From contig NZ_PDEQ01000012.1 in assembly GCF_002554795.1 (NCBI RefSeq), positions 21,885 to 85,884 of the forward strand: a stretch of 64,000 nucleotides of DNA. Direction: 5' to 3'. The notes under the pieces are model-generated. The model was given only the letters and a program-made list of their open reading frames with translations, searched no databases and was not told the origin of the DNA. Positions 9,446 through 19,260 of this stretch are shown here, piece by piece. The first letter of the stretch is position 1; each line of letters starts with the position of its first letter. Source of the stretch: Longibacter salinarum. Lineage in GTDB: Bacteria; Bacteroidota; Rhodothermia; Rhodothermales; Salinibacteraceae. Position numbers and translations under genes: made by a program.

Positions 9446-9472
9446 ACCGTCGCACGGCCGTGCGACGGTGGT
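9443..9472. terminator. 30-bp perfect palindrome, probable terminator hairpin
   Basis: The arms ACCACCGTCGCACGG and its exact complement meet with no spacer, giving a hairpin limited only by a minimal loop. It lies between the convergent phasin and ABC-exporter genes. Only short T-runs flank it, so it may be a terminator or a protein/RNA processing site. Confidence 0.5.
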
Positions 9473-9485
9473 TTCCTACTTTGAC

Positions 9486-9549
9486 ACGTCCACATTTTCA
9501 AACGTTCACACTTCCACACTTTCACACTTCCACACCTCCTCACCTCACT
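9486..9549. repeat. Period-8 array, eight units, touching the exporter stop codon
   Basis: Units such as ACGTTCAC, ACTTCCAC, ACTTTCAC, ACTTCCAC and ACCTCCTC keep an 8-base register. The array runs into the last codons of the exporter gene (stop at 9545-9547). Confidence 0.8.
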
Positions 9550-11431
9550 GCCTTTCTCGGAGGGACTCGACGGCGTCTTCGCGGCTGCCGTTGCGGAACT
9601 GGAGCGCTGCTAAGTCACGATACAGGCCGTCCTGGGCGAATAGCTCTTCGTGCGTTCCTCGTTGCACGATGCGTCCGTGATCGAAAACCAAAATTCGGTC
9701 GGCGTCCTGAACGGTGGAGAGACGGTGGGCAATGATAAGGGTTGTTCGCCCCTCCATCAGCCGATCCAGCGCCTCCTGAACGAGTGCCTCTGACGCGGAG
9801 TCGAGGGACGAGGTAGCTTCGTCCAGCAGAAGGATCCGAGCGTCGCGGAGAAGTGCCCGTGCAATCGCGATGCGCTGGCGTTGCCCGCCAGAGAGTTTCA
9901 CGCCACGCTCCCCAACCTCCGCCTCGTATCCGTCGGGCAGCGACGCGATGAACTCGTGCGCATTCGCCGCTCGAGCCGCATCTCGAACCTCCTCGTCCGT
10001 TGCCTCAAGCCGGCCATAGCGAATGTTTTCGGCGATTGTCGAGTTGAACAACTGCACATCCTGCGAGACCGACGCCACCTGCGAACGCACCGACTGAATC
10101 GTCACGTCGCGGAGGTCTTGCCCGTCGATCATCACGCGCCCCTCCTGCGGATCGTAAAACCGCGGAATGAGACTCATCGCCGTCGACTTCCCCGCCCCGC
10201 TCGGCCCGACGAACGCTACGGTTTCGCCCGCGGCCACCTCCATGTTGATGTCCCGTAGCACGGGCTCCTCCTCGTAGGCGAACGTGACGTGGTCGAACGT
10301 GATGTCGCCGCGAAGGTCCGTCAGAGGTACGGCATCCGACGCGTCCTGAATCTCCGGCTCCGTGTCCAGCAGTTCGAACAGGCGCTCCGTTGCCCCGGCC
10401 GCCGAGTTGAATGTGGAGTAGAGCCGTGACATCCCGCCAACGCTCCTGGCAATATTGAATGCATAGAAGATGAACGCGACCAGATCGCCCGTCGTGAGTC
10501 GACCGGCGAGCACCTCCGTTCCGCCGTACCAGAAAATGGCCGTAAGCGCCGAGAAAAACAGGAGTCCGACCACAGAGGAGAAAGTCGCAGACACCAGGAC
10601 GCGCACACGCGACTCCTCGAACAGGTCGTCCACAGCACGATTGTACCGGTCGACCTCGTAGCCTGACCGGGCGAACGACTTGACGAGACGAACGGACGAT
10701 AGCGCCTCCTCCGCGATGGCCGTCGTGTCCGCGAGCCGGTCCTGGATGTTGCGCGCGAGCGACCGAATCTTTCGACCAAAGTAGATCGCTGCGATCGTCA
10801 CCACGGGAACGATGACGAAAATGATGACGCTCAGACGCCAGTTGAGCACGACCATCAGGACGACCGACCCGATGAGCGACAGTGACTGCGTCAGCAGGTC
10901 CGCGAGCGCCTGCGTCACGGCGCTCCGCACGGAGCCGACGTCGTTCGTGAGGCGGGACGTCAGGTCGCCGGTACGGTGGTCGCTGAAGAAGCGGAGCGTG
11001 AGCCGATGGAGATGCCGGTAGATGCGCTGCCTCAGATCGGCAACGACGCGCTCGCCGGTCCACTCCAGCAAATAGTTACCGCTGAAGGAGACGACGGCCT
11101 GGATCAGAAAGAGAACGACCAGTCCTAGCGTGAGGCGATCGAGCATCGCCCGGTTCGCATCCTCGAAGACTGCATTCAGCAGTTCGCGGAGCCCGAGCGG
11201 AACGACGAGAGCGACCAGAGATCCCGCCGAGAGCAGGATCAGTGCGCCGAAGAGGCGGCCCCAGTATGGCCGGCTGAGCAGAAATATCCGCCGGAGGGCC
11301 GTCCACAGTTTCTTCGGTGAACGACGCGATTCGGCCCCCCCATCCGGGGAGGAGCTTTCTTCAGCCGACGCTTTCAACGGCTGTTCTTCTGTATCCGTCG
11401 CTTCGTGTTTGGACGAGCGGTCGCGGGCCAT
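9545..11431 (-). CDS. ABC exporter, MsbA/multidrug type (fused membrane and ATPase domains)
   Basis: This 628-residue half-transporter carries a hydrophilic N-terminal tail, an ABC transmembrane domain (about 50-345, six helices, with the RIYRHLHRLTLRFFSDHRTG coupling region), and a C-terminal nucleotide-binding domain. The latter shows Walker A GPSGAGKS, signature [19 protein letters not shown], Walker B ILLLDEATSSLDS and the HRLS switch. It should act as a homodimer in the inner membrane exporting a lipid, glycolipid or drug-like substrate. Sequence alone does not tell which. It lies downstream of the TolC/HlyD/ATPase operon on the same strand with a gap of about 190 bases, so co-transcription is possible but not evident. 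Confidence 0.9.
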   Translation of the reverse strand: MARDRSSKHEATDTEEQPLKASAEESSSPDGGAESRRSPKKLWTALRRIFLLSRPYWGRLFGALILLSAGSLVALVVPLGLRELLNAVFEDANRAMLDRLTLGLVVLFLIQAVVSFSGNYLLEWTGERVVADLRQRIYRHLHRLTLRFFSDHRTGDLTSRLTNDVGSVRSAVTQALADLLTQSLSLIGSVVLMVVLNWRLSVIIFVIVPVVTIAAIYFGRKIRSLARNIQDRLADTTAIAEEALSSVRLVKSFARSGYEVDRYNRAVDDLFEESRVRVLVSATFSSVVGLLFFSALTAIFWYGGTEVLAGRLTTGDLVAFIFYAFNIARSVGGMSRLYSTFNSAAGATERLFELLDTEPEIQDASDAVPLTDLRGDITFDHVTFAYEEEPVLRDINMEVAAGETVAFVGPSGAGKSTAMSLIPRFYDPQEGRVMIDGQDLRDVTIQSVRSQVASVSQDVQLFNSTIAENIRYGRLEATDEEVRDAARAANAHEFIASLPDGYEAEVGERGVKLSGGQRQRIAIARALLRDARILLLDEATSSLDSASEALVQEALDRLMEGRTTLIIAHRLSTVQDADRILVFDHGRIVQRGTHEELFAQDGLYRDLAALQFRNGSREDAVESLRERQ

Positions 11432-11622
11432 GGACGATACGTGTGCGAGGTGAGCACCCTGCTAGCGTTGACAGGGAAAAGACGCCTGACCTTTCCCTAC
11501 GCATCGGATGACCGTGCAGGTTCTCTACACGACCGTGCAAAACCCGTAATTATCGCGCGAATGCGCATGCGGACGCCGTGATAAAGAGATGTACTCGAAG
11601 CCCGTTCGCCGCCCATCTTATG

Positions 11623-12381
11623 TCAGTCGACGACAGCATCCGCCAGTGCGGGCGACGTCACCGCGACATCTTGCTCAAGCTTCCCGTCGCGGAGGCGGAG
11701 AATCCGGCGGGCGTGATGGGCGATGTCCTCCTCGTGGGTGACGACGAGAAGCGTGTTGCCCTGTCGGTAGAGCGACTCAAACAGCATCATAATCTCGTCG
11801 CCTGTTTCTGTGTCGAGATTTCCCGTCGGCTCATCCGCGAGGATGATCGAGGGCCGATTGACCAGGGCCCGGGCCGTAGCGACCCGCTGACGCTGTCCAC
11901 CCGAGAGTTCATTCGGGCGATGATCCATGCGGTCGCCCAGCCCCACCTTCCGCAGCGCTTCGGCGGCACGCTCGCGGCGCTCCGAACGTGACATGCCGGC
12001 GTAGATCAGCGGCAACTCCGCGTTGCGGAGGCAGTCAACACGCGGCAACAAGTTAAACGTCTGGAAAACGAAGCCGATCTCCCGATTCCGGATTTCCGCC
12101 AATTCGTCGTCGGTATAATGACTGACATCCTGACCGTTCAGAAAATACTGGCCGCTCGTTGGCGTGTCGAGGCAGCCGAGCATGTTCATCAGTGTCGACT
12201 TGCCCGACCCCGATGGTCCCATGATGGCGATGTACTCGCCGCGCTCTACGGAAAGCGTGATGCCGTCGAGGGCCCAGACGACCTCAGATCCCATCTGATA
12301 GCGCTTTTTGAGGTCGTTGACCTGAATCAGCGGCCTCTCTGCGCTGGGCGTGGTTGCTGCGTCGGTTCGCGTCGCTTCCAT
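11623..12381 (-). CDS. ABC transporter ATPase, MacB/LolD-like
   Basis: From the ATG at 12381 the product has 252 residues, the usual size of a stand-alone LolD/MacB-type ATPase. An upstream in-frame start would overlap the adaptor gene with Arg-rich sequence. Walker A is [10 protein letters not shown], the signature [18 protein letters not shown], and Walker [17 protein letters not shown], which is typical of this subfamily. It stands 52 bases after the HlyD-family adaptor and is the third gene of a TolC-HlyD-ATPase set. The expected FtsX-like MacB permease is absent downstream, where the next gene is an unrelated fused exporter. Confidence 0.92.
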   Translation of the reverse strand: MEATRTDAATTPSAERPLIQVNDLKKRYQMGSEVVWALDGITLSVERGEYIAIMGPSGSGKSTLMNMLGCLDTPTSGQYFLNGQDVSHYTDDELAEIRNREIGFVFQTFNLLPRVDCLRNAELPLIYAGMSRSERRERAAEALRKVGLGDRMDHRPNELSGGQRQRVATARALVNRPSIILADEPTGNLDTETGDEIMMLFESLYRQGNTLLVVTHEEDIAHHARRILRLRDGKLEQDVAVTSPALADAVVD

Positions 12382-12433
12382 CGGTTCGAGTCGAGATACG
12401 TTTCGTAGAGAAGAGCGGTCCGTCGTGCGCCGG

Positions 12434-13801
12434 TTAGTCGTTCGATGCAATCTCCATACTTGAGCCGTCCTCCGACTTGTCACGGATCCGGACGCGGTCC
12501 CCTTCGGAGAGTTCGCGACTCACGGCACTATATGGACCAATGATCACGTTTTCGCCCCCCTCGAGACCCGCAACCACAGCCACGTGCGTATCGTCCGAGA
12601 TGCTGGTCTCGACCTCAACCATTCGTGCCGTATCGGCCTCGGCAACGAAGACCACGCGCCGCAGATCTTCTTTGCGGTCGAGGCCTTCCGGTTCATCAGA
12701 ACCGCCGTCCAACGCGTTGAAGTCGCGCACGGTCACCGCCTGAATCGGGACGGACACGACATCCGCCATCGTCTGCGTGAAGATGTCGACGGTTCCGCTC
12801 ATACCCGGTCGGAGGTTCGGCGGTGCATCCGGCCCCGTTGGCACCTCCTGACGCGTTACGCCGCTGCCGTTTGAAGCGACCTGGCCCGCGTCGACGTTGT
12901 GCGCGTCCAAGACGCGAACCTTCACCGGGAAGTTCGTCACCTGATCCTGCGTTCCCTCCCCGCTAACGCGAGCGGAGTTCGCTATTTCCGTGACCGCACC
13001 TCGAAAGCGGCGGTCGGGATAGGCGTCAATCTCGATTGCTGCCGTATCCTGCAGTGCCACGTTGACGACATCGTTCTCATTGACGTCGACCTCGAGCTCC
13101 ATCTGGTCGAGGCGAGCGATATTCATAATTTCGGTTCCCTGCATCTGCGACGTTCCCACGACGCGCTCCCCGGCTTCCACGTTGAGCTTACTTACGGTGC
13201 CATCCATCGGCGCGTAGATGCGCGTTTTCTCCAGCTGCTCGCGGGAATCCTGCAGCCGTGCTTCGGCGCTTTCGACCTGGTAGCGTGCGGCTTCCAAGCG
13301 AGCGACCGACTGGTGATAGGTCGACTGCGCCGTTTCAAAGTCGGCGTCCGACACCACGCCCTTGTCGTACAGCTTCTCCTGACGCTCGAACTGCTGTCGC
13401 GCCTGCAGCGAATCGGCCCGGCGCTCCGAGAGCGTCGCCCGTGCCTGCGAGACCTCAGCCCGTGCACGCTCGACCTCTGCGACGTAATTGTCCGGGCGGA
13501 GACGCGTCAATAGCTGGCCCTTCTTGACCTGATCCCCCTCGCGCACCGTCAGCTCCACGATCTCTCCCGATACATCCGGGCTGATCGTCACTTCGGTCTC
13601 CGGCTGAGCTCGACCGAAGGCCGTCACGACCTGCGTGATCGTGCGATGCTCGGCTTCAGCGACCTCCACGGGTCTTCCTTCCTCCCCGTTTCCAAGAAAA
13701 CCGGTGGACCACGCCGTGACGCCAGCAGCGAGGCCGACGACGAGAAGACCACCCACGATATAAAGGATGCGACGCGTGCGACTGGATGATGACGTAGCCA
13801 T
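12434..13801 (-). CDS. Periplasmic adaptor (HlyD/MacA family)
   Basis: This 455-residue membrane-fusion protein has an N-terminal membrane anchor (about 10-30), then a biotinyl-lipoyl-like half-motif ([23 protein letters not shown] form). An alpha-helical hairpin follows (about 100-200, many Gln/Glu/Arg/Ala heptads), then a second lipoyl half ([20 protein letters not shown]). Beta-barrel and membrane-proximal domains complete it. It should bridge an inner-membrane ABC transporter to the TolC protein encoded just upstream (63-base gap). The order TolC, adaptor, ATPase fits a MacAB-TolC-like efflux or lipid-export operon. Confidence 0.92.
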   Translation of the reverse strand: MATSSSSRTRRILYIVGGLLVVGLAAGVTAWSTGFLGNGEEGRPVEVAEAEHRTITQVVTAFGRAQPETEVTISPDVSGEIVELTVREGDQVKKGQLLTRLRPDNYVAEVERARAEVSQARATLSERRADSLQARQQFERQEKLYDKGVVSDADFETAQSTYHQSVARLEAARYQVESAEARLQDSREQLEKTRIYAPMDGTVSKLNVEAGERVVGTSQMQGTEIMNIARLDQMELEVDVNENDVVNVALQDTAAIEIDAYPDRRFRGAVTEIANSARVSGEGTQDQVTNFPVKVRVLDAHNVDAGQVASNGSGVTRQEVPTGPDAPPNLRPGMSGTVDIFTQTMADVVSVPIQAVTVRDFNALDGGSDEPEGLDRKEDLRRVVFVAEADTARMVEVETSISDDTHVAVVAGLEGGENVIIGPYSAVSRELSEGDRVRIRDKSEDGSSMEIASND

Positions 13802-13864
13802 GAGTCAGAGCAGAGAGATCAGAAAAAAGCGGAGCGGGCCGAACGAAACCGCTATAACGCTACA

Positions 13865-15319
13865 CTAAAATAGCGACTCGTTCGGGTTGAGGCTGCCCAC
13901 GTAGTAGGCAATAAGTTTCTTCTGGAACACGTAGTTGTATCGAGCGCGGATGCGCTGGCTCGCCGCCTGCACAAAATTTCGGTTCGCGTTCGTCAGCTCG
14001 ACGATATCGGCCGCGCCCAGGTTGTACCGTTCTTGAGCGGCTTCTCGGGCCTGACGGGCCGCTCGCAATTGCTTCTCCGTGACATCGAGTTGCTTGACGG
14101 CCGTCTGGTAGTTCAGGTACGCCTCTCGAACTTCGAGGGCGATGTCGAGCCTGGTATCTTCGAGGTCGTATTGGGCGTTCAGCTTTTGAACCTGTGCATT
14201 CTCAACCTGCTGCTCCCGGCGCAGTCCATCGAAGAGGTTGTACCGGAAGCTGATACCAACATTTCCACCACGGCGGCGGTCGAGAATATCGAAGAACGAA
14301 AAGGTCTCGATCACCTGACCGTTCGGCCCCACAAGTTCTGTGGCCGTGCTGGACCAGTTCGATCCGTACCCAGCGCTGAGCGACACCGTCGGGAGGTACG
14401 AGGAACGGGCAGACGTCACTTCTCTCTCGGCGGCACGTACGCTAGCAGCGTTGGCCCGCAGGTCTGAGCGTTGATTGTACGCCTGCTGCATGAGAGCATC
14501 GAGCTGGTACGGCGTTTCTGGTTCGACGTCTTCCTCAAGTTCAGGCGCCTGAAAGTCATACGCCGTCATCGGATCGAGGCGGAGAACCTGAATGAGGCGT
14601 GATTCCGCAAGCTGAACGTCTCGCTCCGCCGTCAGGACAGCCGATTCTGCTTCCGCAACCGCAGCTTGCTGCTCGTAGAGTGCCGAGATGGGTCGAGAAC
14701 CCGCATCTACAAACTCTTCGATCTGCCGCAACTGCTGGCGGCGCGCTTCGAGCTCCTCCTTCTGTACGACGAGAATTTCGCGTTGCTCGAGGAGGCTGAT
14801 GTAGTTGTTCATGACGCGAAACACAACGTCCTGCCGGCTTCGCTCAAGCGAGAGGTCAGCCGACGTGGACTGATACTCCGCACTGCGCATGGACGACCAG
14901 TTCTGCACGCCGAGTCCCTGAAATGTGAGGCTCGCGTTGCCGTCGATGGAAAAGAAGTCGGTAGACTCATTGACGATTCGGCCCTCCTCCTGCGAGAAGC
15001 TCCGACCGAAATTCCGAGAGAGTCGGGACGTGACATCAGCCGACGGCATCCAGTCCAGCCGCTCCGCCCACATATTGGTTTCTGCACGGCGCGCTTCGGC
15101 AGACGCCCGTTTCAAATTCGTGTTTTGATCCAAAGCGATGTTGACCGCCTGATCGAAGGAAATAACCGTTGAGTCCGCGCCCGTCGTTTGAGCCACAGCA
15201 GGCCCGGCGGGTGCAACCATAGCCGTCAGGATGCAGACAAGAACGGCTGCGATCAAGCTTCGAACTGGGGAAACCGCGCGGGCGGCGTTCCCGGACGCCG
15301 GAGGAAAGAGTCTCGCCAT
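13865..15319 (-). CDS. TolC-family outer-membrane efflux protein
   Basis: Two adjacent ATG codons (15322 and 15319) precede the conserved part. The longer in-frame start at 15466 would put 48 atypical residues before the signal peptide. After a hydrophobic signal region ending AVAQ, the protein contains two OEP (outer-membrane efflux) repeats with long coiled-coil helices. Examples are AVNIALDQNTNLKRASAEAR, and late in the protein QARQAREAAQERYNLGAADI followed by LTNANRNF. These are canonical TolC motifs. It forms the trimeric outer-membrane duct for the adaptor and ATPase encoded downstream. Confidence 0.92.
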   Translation of the reverse strand: MARLFPPASGNAARAVSPVRSLIAAVLVCILTAMVAPAGPAVAQTTGADSTVISFDQAVNIALDQNTNLKRASAEARRAETNMWAERLDWMPSADVTSRLSRNFGRSFSQEEGRIVNESTDFFSIDGNASLTFQGLGVQNWSSMRSAEYQSTSADLSLERSRQDVVFRVMNNYISLLEQREILVVQKEELEARRQQLRQIEEFVDAGSRPISALYEQQAAVAEAESAVLTAERDVQLAESRLIQVLRLDPMTAYDFQAPELEEDVEPETPYQLDALMQQAYNQRSDLRANAASVRAAEREVTSARSSYLPTVSLSAGYGSNWSSTATELVGPNGQVIETFSFFDILDRRRGGNVGISFRYNLFDGLRREQQVENAQVQKLNAQYDLEDTRLDIALEVREAYLNYQTAVKQLDVTEKQLRAARQAREAAQERYNLGAADIVELTNANRNFVQAASQRIRARYNYVFQKKLIAYYVGSLNPNESLF

Positions 15320-15322
15320 CAT

Positions 15323-15882
15323 AGAGGAGCGTACGTCGTCAATCAGAAGGATAAGAGCGAAGGATGAACGAGGCGCGAGGCGGCGGGCCGGACCAGGGCA
15401 CCGAGCGAGGAACGTGGCTATTGCGTAGGACAACAGCGTCCCTCCCATGAGCGTCGGGGGTAACACGAGAGGCAGAGGTCGACTGTTACAGCCCCCGTGG
15501 AATTTGTTATGATCGTGTGCCGCCGGGCCAGAACGGAAGGTCTCGTTCGGGAGATTTACACGATCCCTGTCCGTCCAGGTGCCGTTTCACGGATCCGTTC
15601 GTGGTACGCGAGCCGCCGTTTATGACAAACGGTTTTGATATTTCGCAGCGTCTCGGGTGGTGCCTATGGTAGGACAGCGAGCGGACTGTTCACCAGCAGA
15701 AGTCCCATGGAAAGACGATTCGCCTTTCTTTTCACAAATACCGCGTCTTTACACGCCACATCCCCTCGGAGCAGCTACGAGACGTTCGCGATGGTGCGCG
15801 CAGACATTCGCCTCCACCGATCAAACAGAAACGTGGATAGGGCGAGAGCCGGATGGACAGGTGTCCGGCAACACGAGAGATG
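15323..15882. other. Gene-free region upstream of tolC-like gene
   Basis: About 560 bases between the TolC start and the tRNA-Ser 3' end. The TolC operon promoter is expected here. Open frames on either strand are not supported by any domain. Confidence 0.4.
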
Positions 15883-15972
15883 CGGAGGGGGAGGGATTCG
15901 AACCCCCGAGACCCGCGAAGGGCCTGCCGGTTTTCAAGACCGGTGCATTCAACCAGGCTCTGCCACCCCTCC
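15883..15972 (-). tRNA. tRNA-Ser (anticodon TGA)
   Basis: On the minus strand a 90-base cloverleaf is visible. The acceptor stem GGAGGGG pairs with CCCCTCC. The anticodon arm is CCGGT-CTTGAAA-ACCGG, giving anticodon TGA (reads UCN serine codons). A long variable arm (GGCCCTTCGCGGGTC) is characteristic of tRNA-Ser. The T-arm holds TTCGAAT. The 3' CCA is not fully encoded (discriminator G followed by CA). Confidence 0.95.
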
Positions 15973-16435
15973 ATGTGCAGCGACGCTGCAGGATGGCGGT
16001 CTCGATCGGCCCTCAGGCACCGGAAGCGGCGGTTTCGGGGCGAATGGGGAGGAATTTCGGCTCCCCGGGATCGAGATTGGATGTCTTTGACGCGACGTCG
16101 CAATGCAAAAAGTCGCGCTTCTCATCGAGCTCTTTTGGCTCGGTGCATCGTACAATACTTTACGAGGTGAATCAAGGTCCGTAGTCCGTGGTCGATGAAC
16201 CGAGGATCTGCTCCTCTTCACAGAGTTTCCGACGATGCTAAGCGACCGACCAACCGTGCGTCGCCGCCCTGTCTCTACTTCGTGATCCTGTCGTTCTGAT
16301 GAAGCGTTCGTTGTGCGGATGTCAAACCCGGCCGTGGCTGGTCCACAAGGCGTCGTGCGAATGAGCCAGATACGGTTGGAGAGCGATGACACGATTGTGT
16401 ACGGTGCAGTCATCAGAACAGACTGCGACGCCGAA
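15973..16435. other. Gene-free region between tRNA-Ser and DUF6064 gene
   Basis: It should hold divergent promoters for the tRNA and the membrane-protein gene. No repeat, hairpin terminator or domain-bearing frame was seen. Confidence 0.4.
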
Positions 16436-17098
16436 ATGAATCTGCCATTTACGGAAGAACAGTTTTTCGCTGTTTTCAGCGACTACAATGAGGCCATCGG
16501 GTGGGTCCCGGTCGTTGCCTACGCACTCGGCCTGCTCGCGGTCGCCCTCGCTGTTCGGGGTACACTGCGAGGAACCCGCGTAATTTCGGCGATCCTAACA
16601 CTCTTCTGGGGCTGGATGGGCGCGGTCTACCATCTGGAGTTCTTCATCGAGATCAACCCGCTCGCCGTCGCATTCGGTGTCGCATTCCTCTTGCAGAGCG
16701 CGATCTTCCTCCACGCCAGCATCCGCTCCCAACCCATTCCTCGCTTCACAGCGCGAGCAGACATGCGTGGCGGACTCGGCGTCGTTCTGATGCTGTACGC
16801 AATGGTGGTGTATCCTATCGTCGGCATCATCCTCGGGCGAAGTTATCCGGCCGTCCCCCTCTTCGGTGTGGCGCCGTGCCCGACCACCATCTTCACACTG
16901 GGCCTTTTCCTCTGGTCCCGTGGACCGCTGTCAGCTCGCCTCTGGATGATTCCCGTCGTGTGGGCCCTCGTCGGAACGACGGCGGCATGGACGCTCGGCG
17001 TCTGGGAAGACCTCGGCCTCCTCGTCGCAACTCTGCTGACGGTGCCCGCACTCATTCACAGTTCCCGACATCGAAAACGGGACATGCCGTTGACCTAA
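16436..17098 (+). CDS. DUF6064-family integral membrane protein
   Basis: The ATG at 16436 gives MNLPFTEEQFFAVFSDYNEA, a good match to the usual start of this family. Upstream in-frame starts are not hydrophobic or conserved. The 220 residues contain about seven hydrophobic helices, and the loop WGWMGAVYHLEFFIEINPLA is the most family-like stretch. Function is unknown. The protein is presumably in the inner membrane. It is a single gene. Confidence 0.75.
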   Translation: MNLPFTEEQFFAVFSDYNEAIGWVPVVAYALGLLAVALAVRGTLRGTRVISAILTLFWGWMGAVYHLEFFIEINPLAVAFGVAFLLQSAIFLHASIRSQPIPRFTARADMRGGLGVVLMLYAMVVYPIVGIILGRSYPAVPLFGVAPCPTTIFTLGLFLWSRGPLSARLWMIPVVWALVGTTAAWTLGVWEDLGLLVATLLTVPALIHSSRHRKRDMPLT

Positions 17099-17278
17099 AC
17101 GGGTCGCAGCGAACCAAGGACGGCAGATTGCCCACAAGGTCGTCGGAGGTTTCGCACGAGCACGCAGACGGATGCGCGATGCTCTGACGGGGATTGACTC
17201 CGACGGCGCCATGCTTGATGTCCCGTAGTGACGGCAATTTTCGCCCTCGTTCATATTCTGGGTTATTGAAATGATTCT

Positions 17279-19165
17279 TTGTGCATTTCCTCCACTTCTG
17301 GTTCAGCATTCCGTCCTCACTTCTTCACTGAACGCCACGCCGTTATATCCCGAACGACACACGTCACTACACTTCTGCTCGTCCTCCTCATCGGAGGTTT
17401 GACACGTCCTGCGGCTGCACAGGTCACCGAAGTAACGACGCAGGATCTGCTCAACCTCGTCGGCACGAGTGACATCGCGCAGGTCTTCGAAACAGGCGAG
17501 CTTGATTCCAGCACAAATGTTGACCTGAACGATCTTCTAAATGCCACAGGGGCAAACCAGGTATATGATATTCGGCCGTTCACTTTTTCGCTAACAGGTG
17601 AAGGACTGATTCGCTACCGCACGGTTACGGAAGCTCAGGCACTTGGCTGGCCCGGCTCCAACGACAGCTACTTTTCGCAAGCGTCGGATGCATTCGCACT
17701 CGACCTGCGCGACACCAATGGGGACGTCGTCGGCAGCGTCTACTCCTACCACACGATCGAAACCTCCGGCGCAACGGAAGGCGACAACAGCTACGGCAGC
17801 TCATTCGAAACGTCGAGCGGATCTTTTACCTTGAAATACGATCCTCCGCTCCTGCAGTACAAGACGCCGCTCGTGTTCTCCCCAACGCCCACAACATGGA
17901 GCAGCTCATCGACCGAGGAATCTTTCGCCACGACGAGCAGCATCACAGTGGACGGTGAAGTCGAAGGCTACGGAACGATCCGTACGCCAGCTGGCGACTT
18001 CGAGGTGATGCGCGTCCGACGCGAGACGACACAGTCTGGGTTCACGTCAACGGACTACGAGTTCATTTCTCCAGATGCCGGATTTACGGTGGCTACGATC
18101 GAAGGAGACGGCTTCGGAAGCTACACCGTCACGCTCACAGCCATCTCGGATAATTTCGCCGAGACGAGCATCGCCTCGAACCAGACGGGGGCCATCCTCG
18201 ACAGCGATCGGCTCGCGATCTCATTCTCCTCTGGAAGTAGCACAGACGGACAGATCGCGCTCGCAACGTACAATCGCCGGCCGTACAACGACGACTTCGA
18301 CGGTAGCTCCGCGACATCCGGCGACGGTACGAGCATCACGCCAGATGTTCTATTCGACGATCAGTATTACCTCGTATATGATGTCGACGACACGCTAAGT
18401 GGCTTTACGGCGGAGGTCTGCTTCGACGCAAGCACCGTCCCGGGCGTCTCGGACATTCAGAAGCTCGTCCTTCTGACGCGCGACTTCCCGAATGAAGCGT
18501 GGTCTCCGCTCAACACCACGGTGAATGGGTCAGCCGTATGCGCGTCGGTCTCCGACTTCTCACAGTTTGCGCTAGGATCGAATACCACGTACAACGCGCT
18601 TCCGGTGGAGCTATCCGCCTTCGACGTGGTCGCGGATAACGGGACCGCGCTCCTGACCTGGTCAACGCTCTCCGAGCAGGCCAACGACGGCTTCCACATC
18701 GAGCACCGGACGGACAAACGCGCAGGCTGGTCGCGGATTGGTTTTGTGGATGGCGTGGGTACGACCGATCAGGCGCAAAGCTACCGCTTCCGCACGGACG
18801 CGTTGACGCCGGGCGTCCACCACTTCCGCCTCGTCCAGGTCGACCTGGACGGCACCTCGACGCTCACCTCGGAGCGAACCCTCCGAATCCGTCCGTCAGA
18901 CGCCGTGATGCTGATCTCGCCTGCACCGAACCCGGCCGCATCTAATGCACGGATCGGTCTCGTGCTTCGCGAATCGGCCGATGTAACCGTCGAGGTGTTC
19001 GACGTGCTGGGTCGCCGACAGGCGTTGCTCCACGACGGGCTGCTCTCTGCCGGTCCCGAGCACAGCTTCCGGGTTGACGTGTCGACATGGGCCAGCGGAA
19101 CGTACCTCGTCCGTGTGACGGGCGCCGGCTCACCGACCGCGACGCGACTTACGGTGGTTCGCTAG
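17279..19165 (+). CDS. Secreted protein with type IX secretion C-terminal sorting domain
   Basis: The 628-residue protein has a hydrophobic signal (TTLLLVLLIGGLTRPAAAQ) preceded by about 28 residues, so the true start may be a downstream non-ATG codon. The central Ser/Thr-rich region has no recognised enzyme domain. Residues of about 440-540 show LPVELSAFDVVADNGTALLT and then LSEQANDGFHIEHR, a fibronectin-like segment typical of T9SS substrates. The last 80 residues are a T9SS type A sorting domain: PNPAASNARIGLVL, then VEVFDVLGRRQ and a GTYLVRV strand. It is expected to be exported by Sec and then carried across the outer membrane by the type IX system. No T9SS machinery genes are in the window. 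Confidence 0.85.
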   Translation: MCISSTSGSAFRPHFFTERHAVISRTTHVTTLLLVLLIGGLTRPAAAQVTEVTTQDLLNLVGTSDIAQVFETGELDSSTNVDLNDLLNATGANQVYDIRPFTFSLTGEGLIRYRTVTEAQALGWPGSNDSYFSQASDAFALDLRDTNGDVVGSVYSYHTIETSGATEGDNSYGSSFETSSGSFTLKYDPPLLQYKTPLVFSPTPTTWSSSSTEESFATTSSITVDGEVEGYGTIRTPAGDFEVMRVRRETTQSGFTSTDYEFISPDAGFTVATIEGDGFGSYTVTLTAISDNFAETSIASNQTGAILDSDRLAISFSSGSSTDGQIALATYNRRPYNDDFDGSSATSGDGTSITPDVLFDDQYYLVYDVDDTLSGFTAEVCFDASTVPGVSDIQKLVLLTRDFPNEAWSPLNTTVNGSAVCASVSDFSQFALGSNTTYNALPVELSAFDVVADNGTALLTWSTLSEQANDGFHIEHRTDKRAGWSRIGFVDGVGTTDQAQSYRFRTDALTPGVHHFRLVQVDLDGTSTLTSERTLRIRPSDAVMLISPAPNPAASNARIGLVLRESADVTVEVFDVLGRRQALLHDGLLSAGPEHSFRVDVSTWASGTYLVRVTGAGSPTATRLTVVR

Positions 19166-19192
19166 ACTGAACCCCCATTCTTTCCACCCAAT

Positions 19193-19223
19193 CGCCCCGT
19201 TCGGCTCTCGGCTGAACGGGGCG
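19193..19223. terminator. Hairpin after the T9SS-sorted protein gene
   Basis: A 10-bp perfect stem (CGCCCCGTTC with its complement, 11-base loop) lies 28 bases past the stop codon. It lacks a clear T-run. Confidence 0.6.
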
Positions 19224-19260
19224 AGCTCATTAGGGGCAATGTGACCTTCCTCGTCCGGCA

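Noticed and set aside
10005..11063. A 352-codon frame inside the ABC exporter gene on the same strand, another register
   Set aside because: Arg/Gly-rich shadow; the exporter frame holds all ABC motifs.
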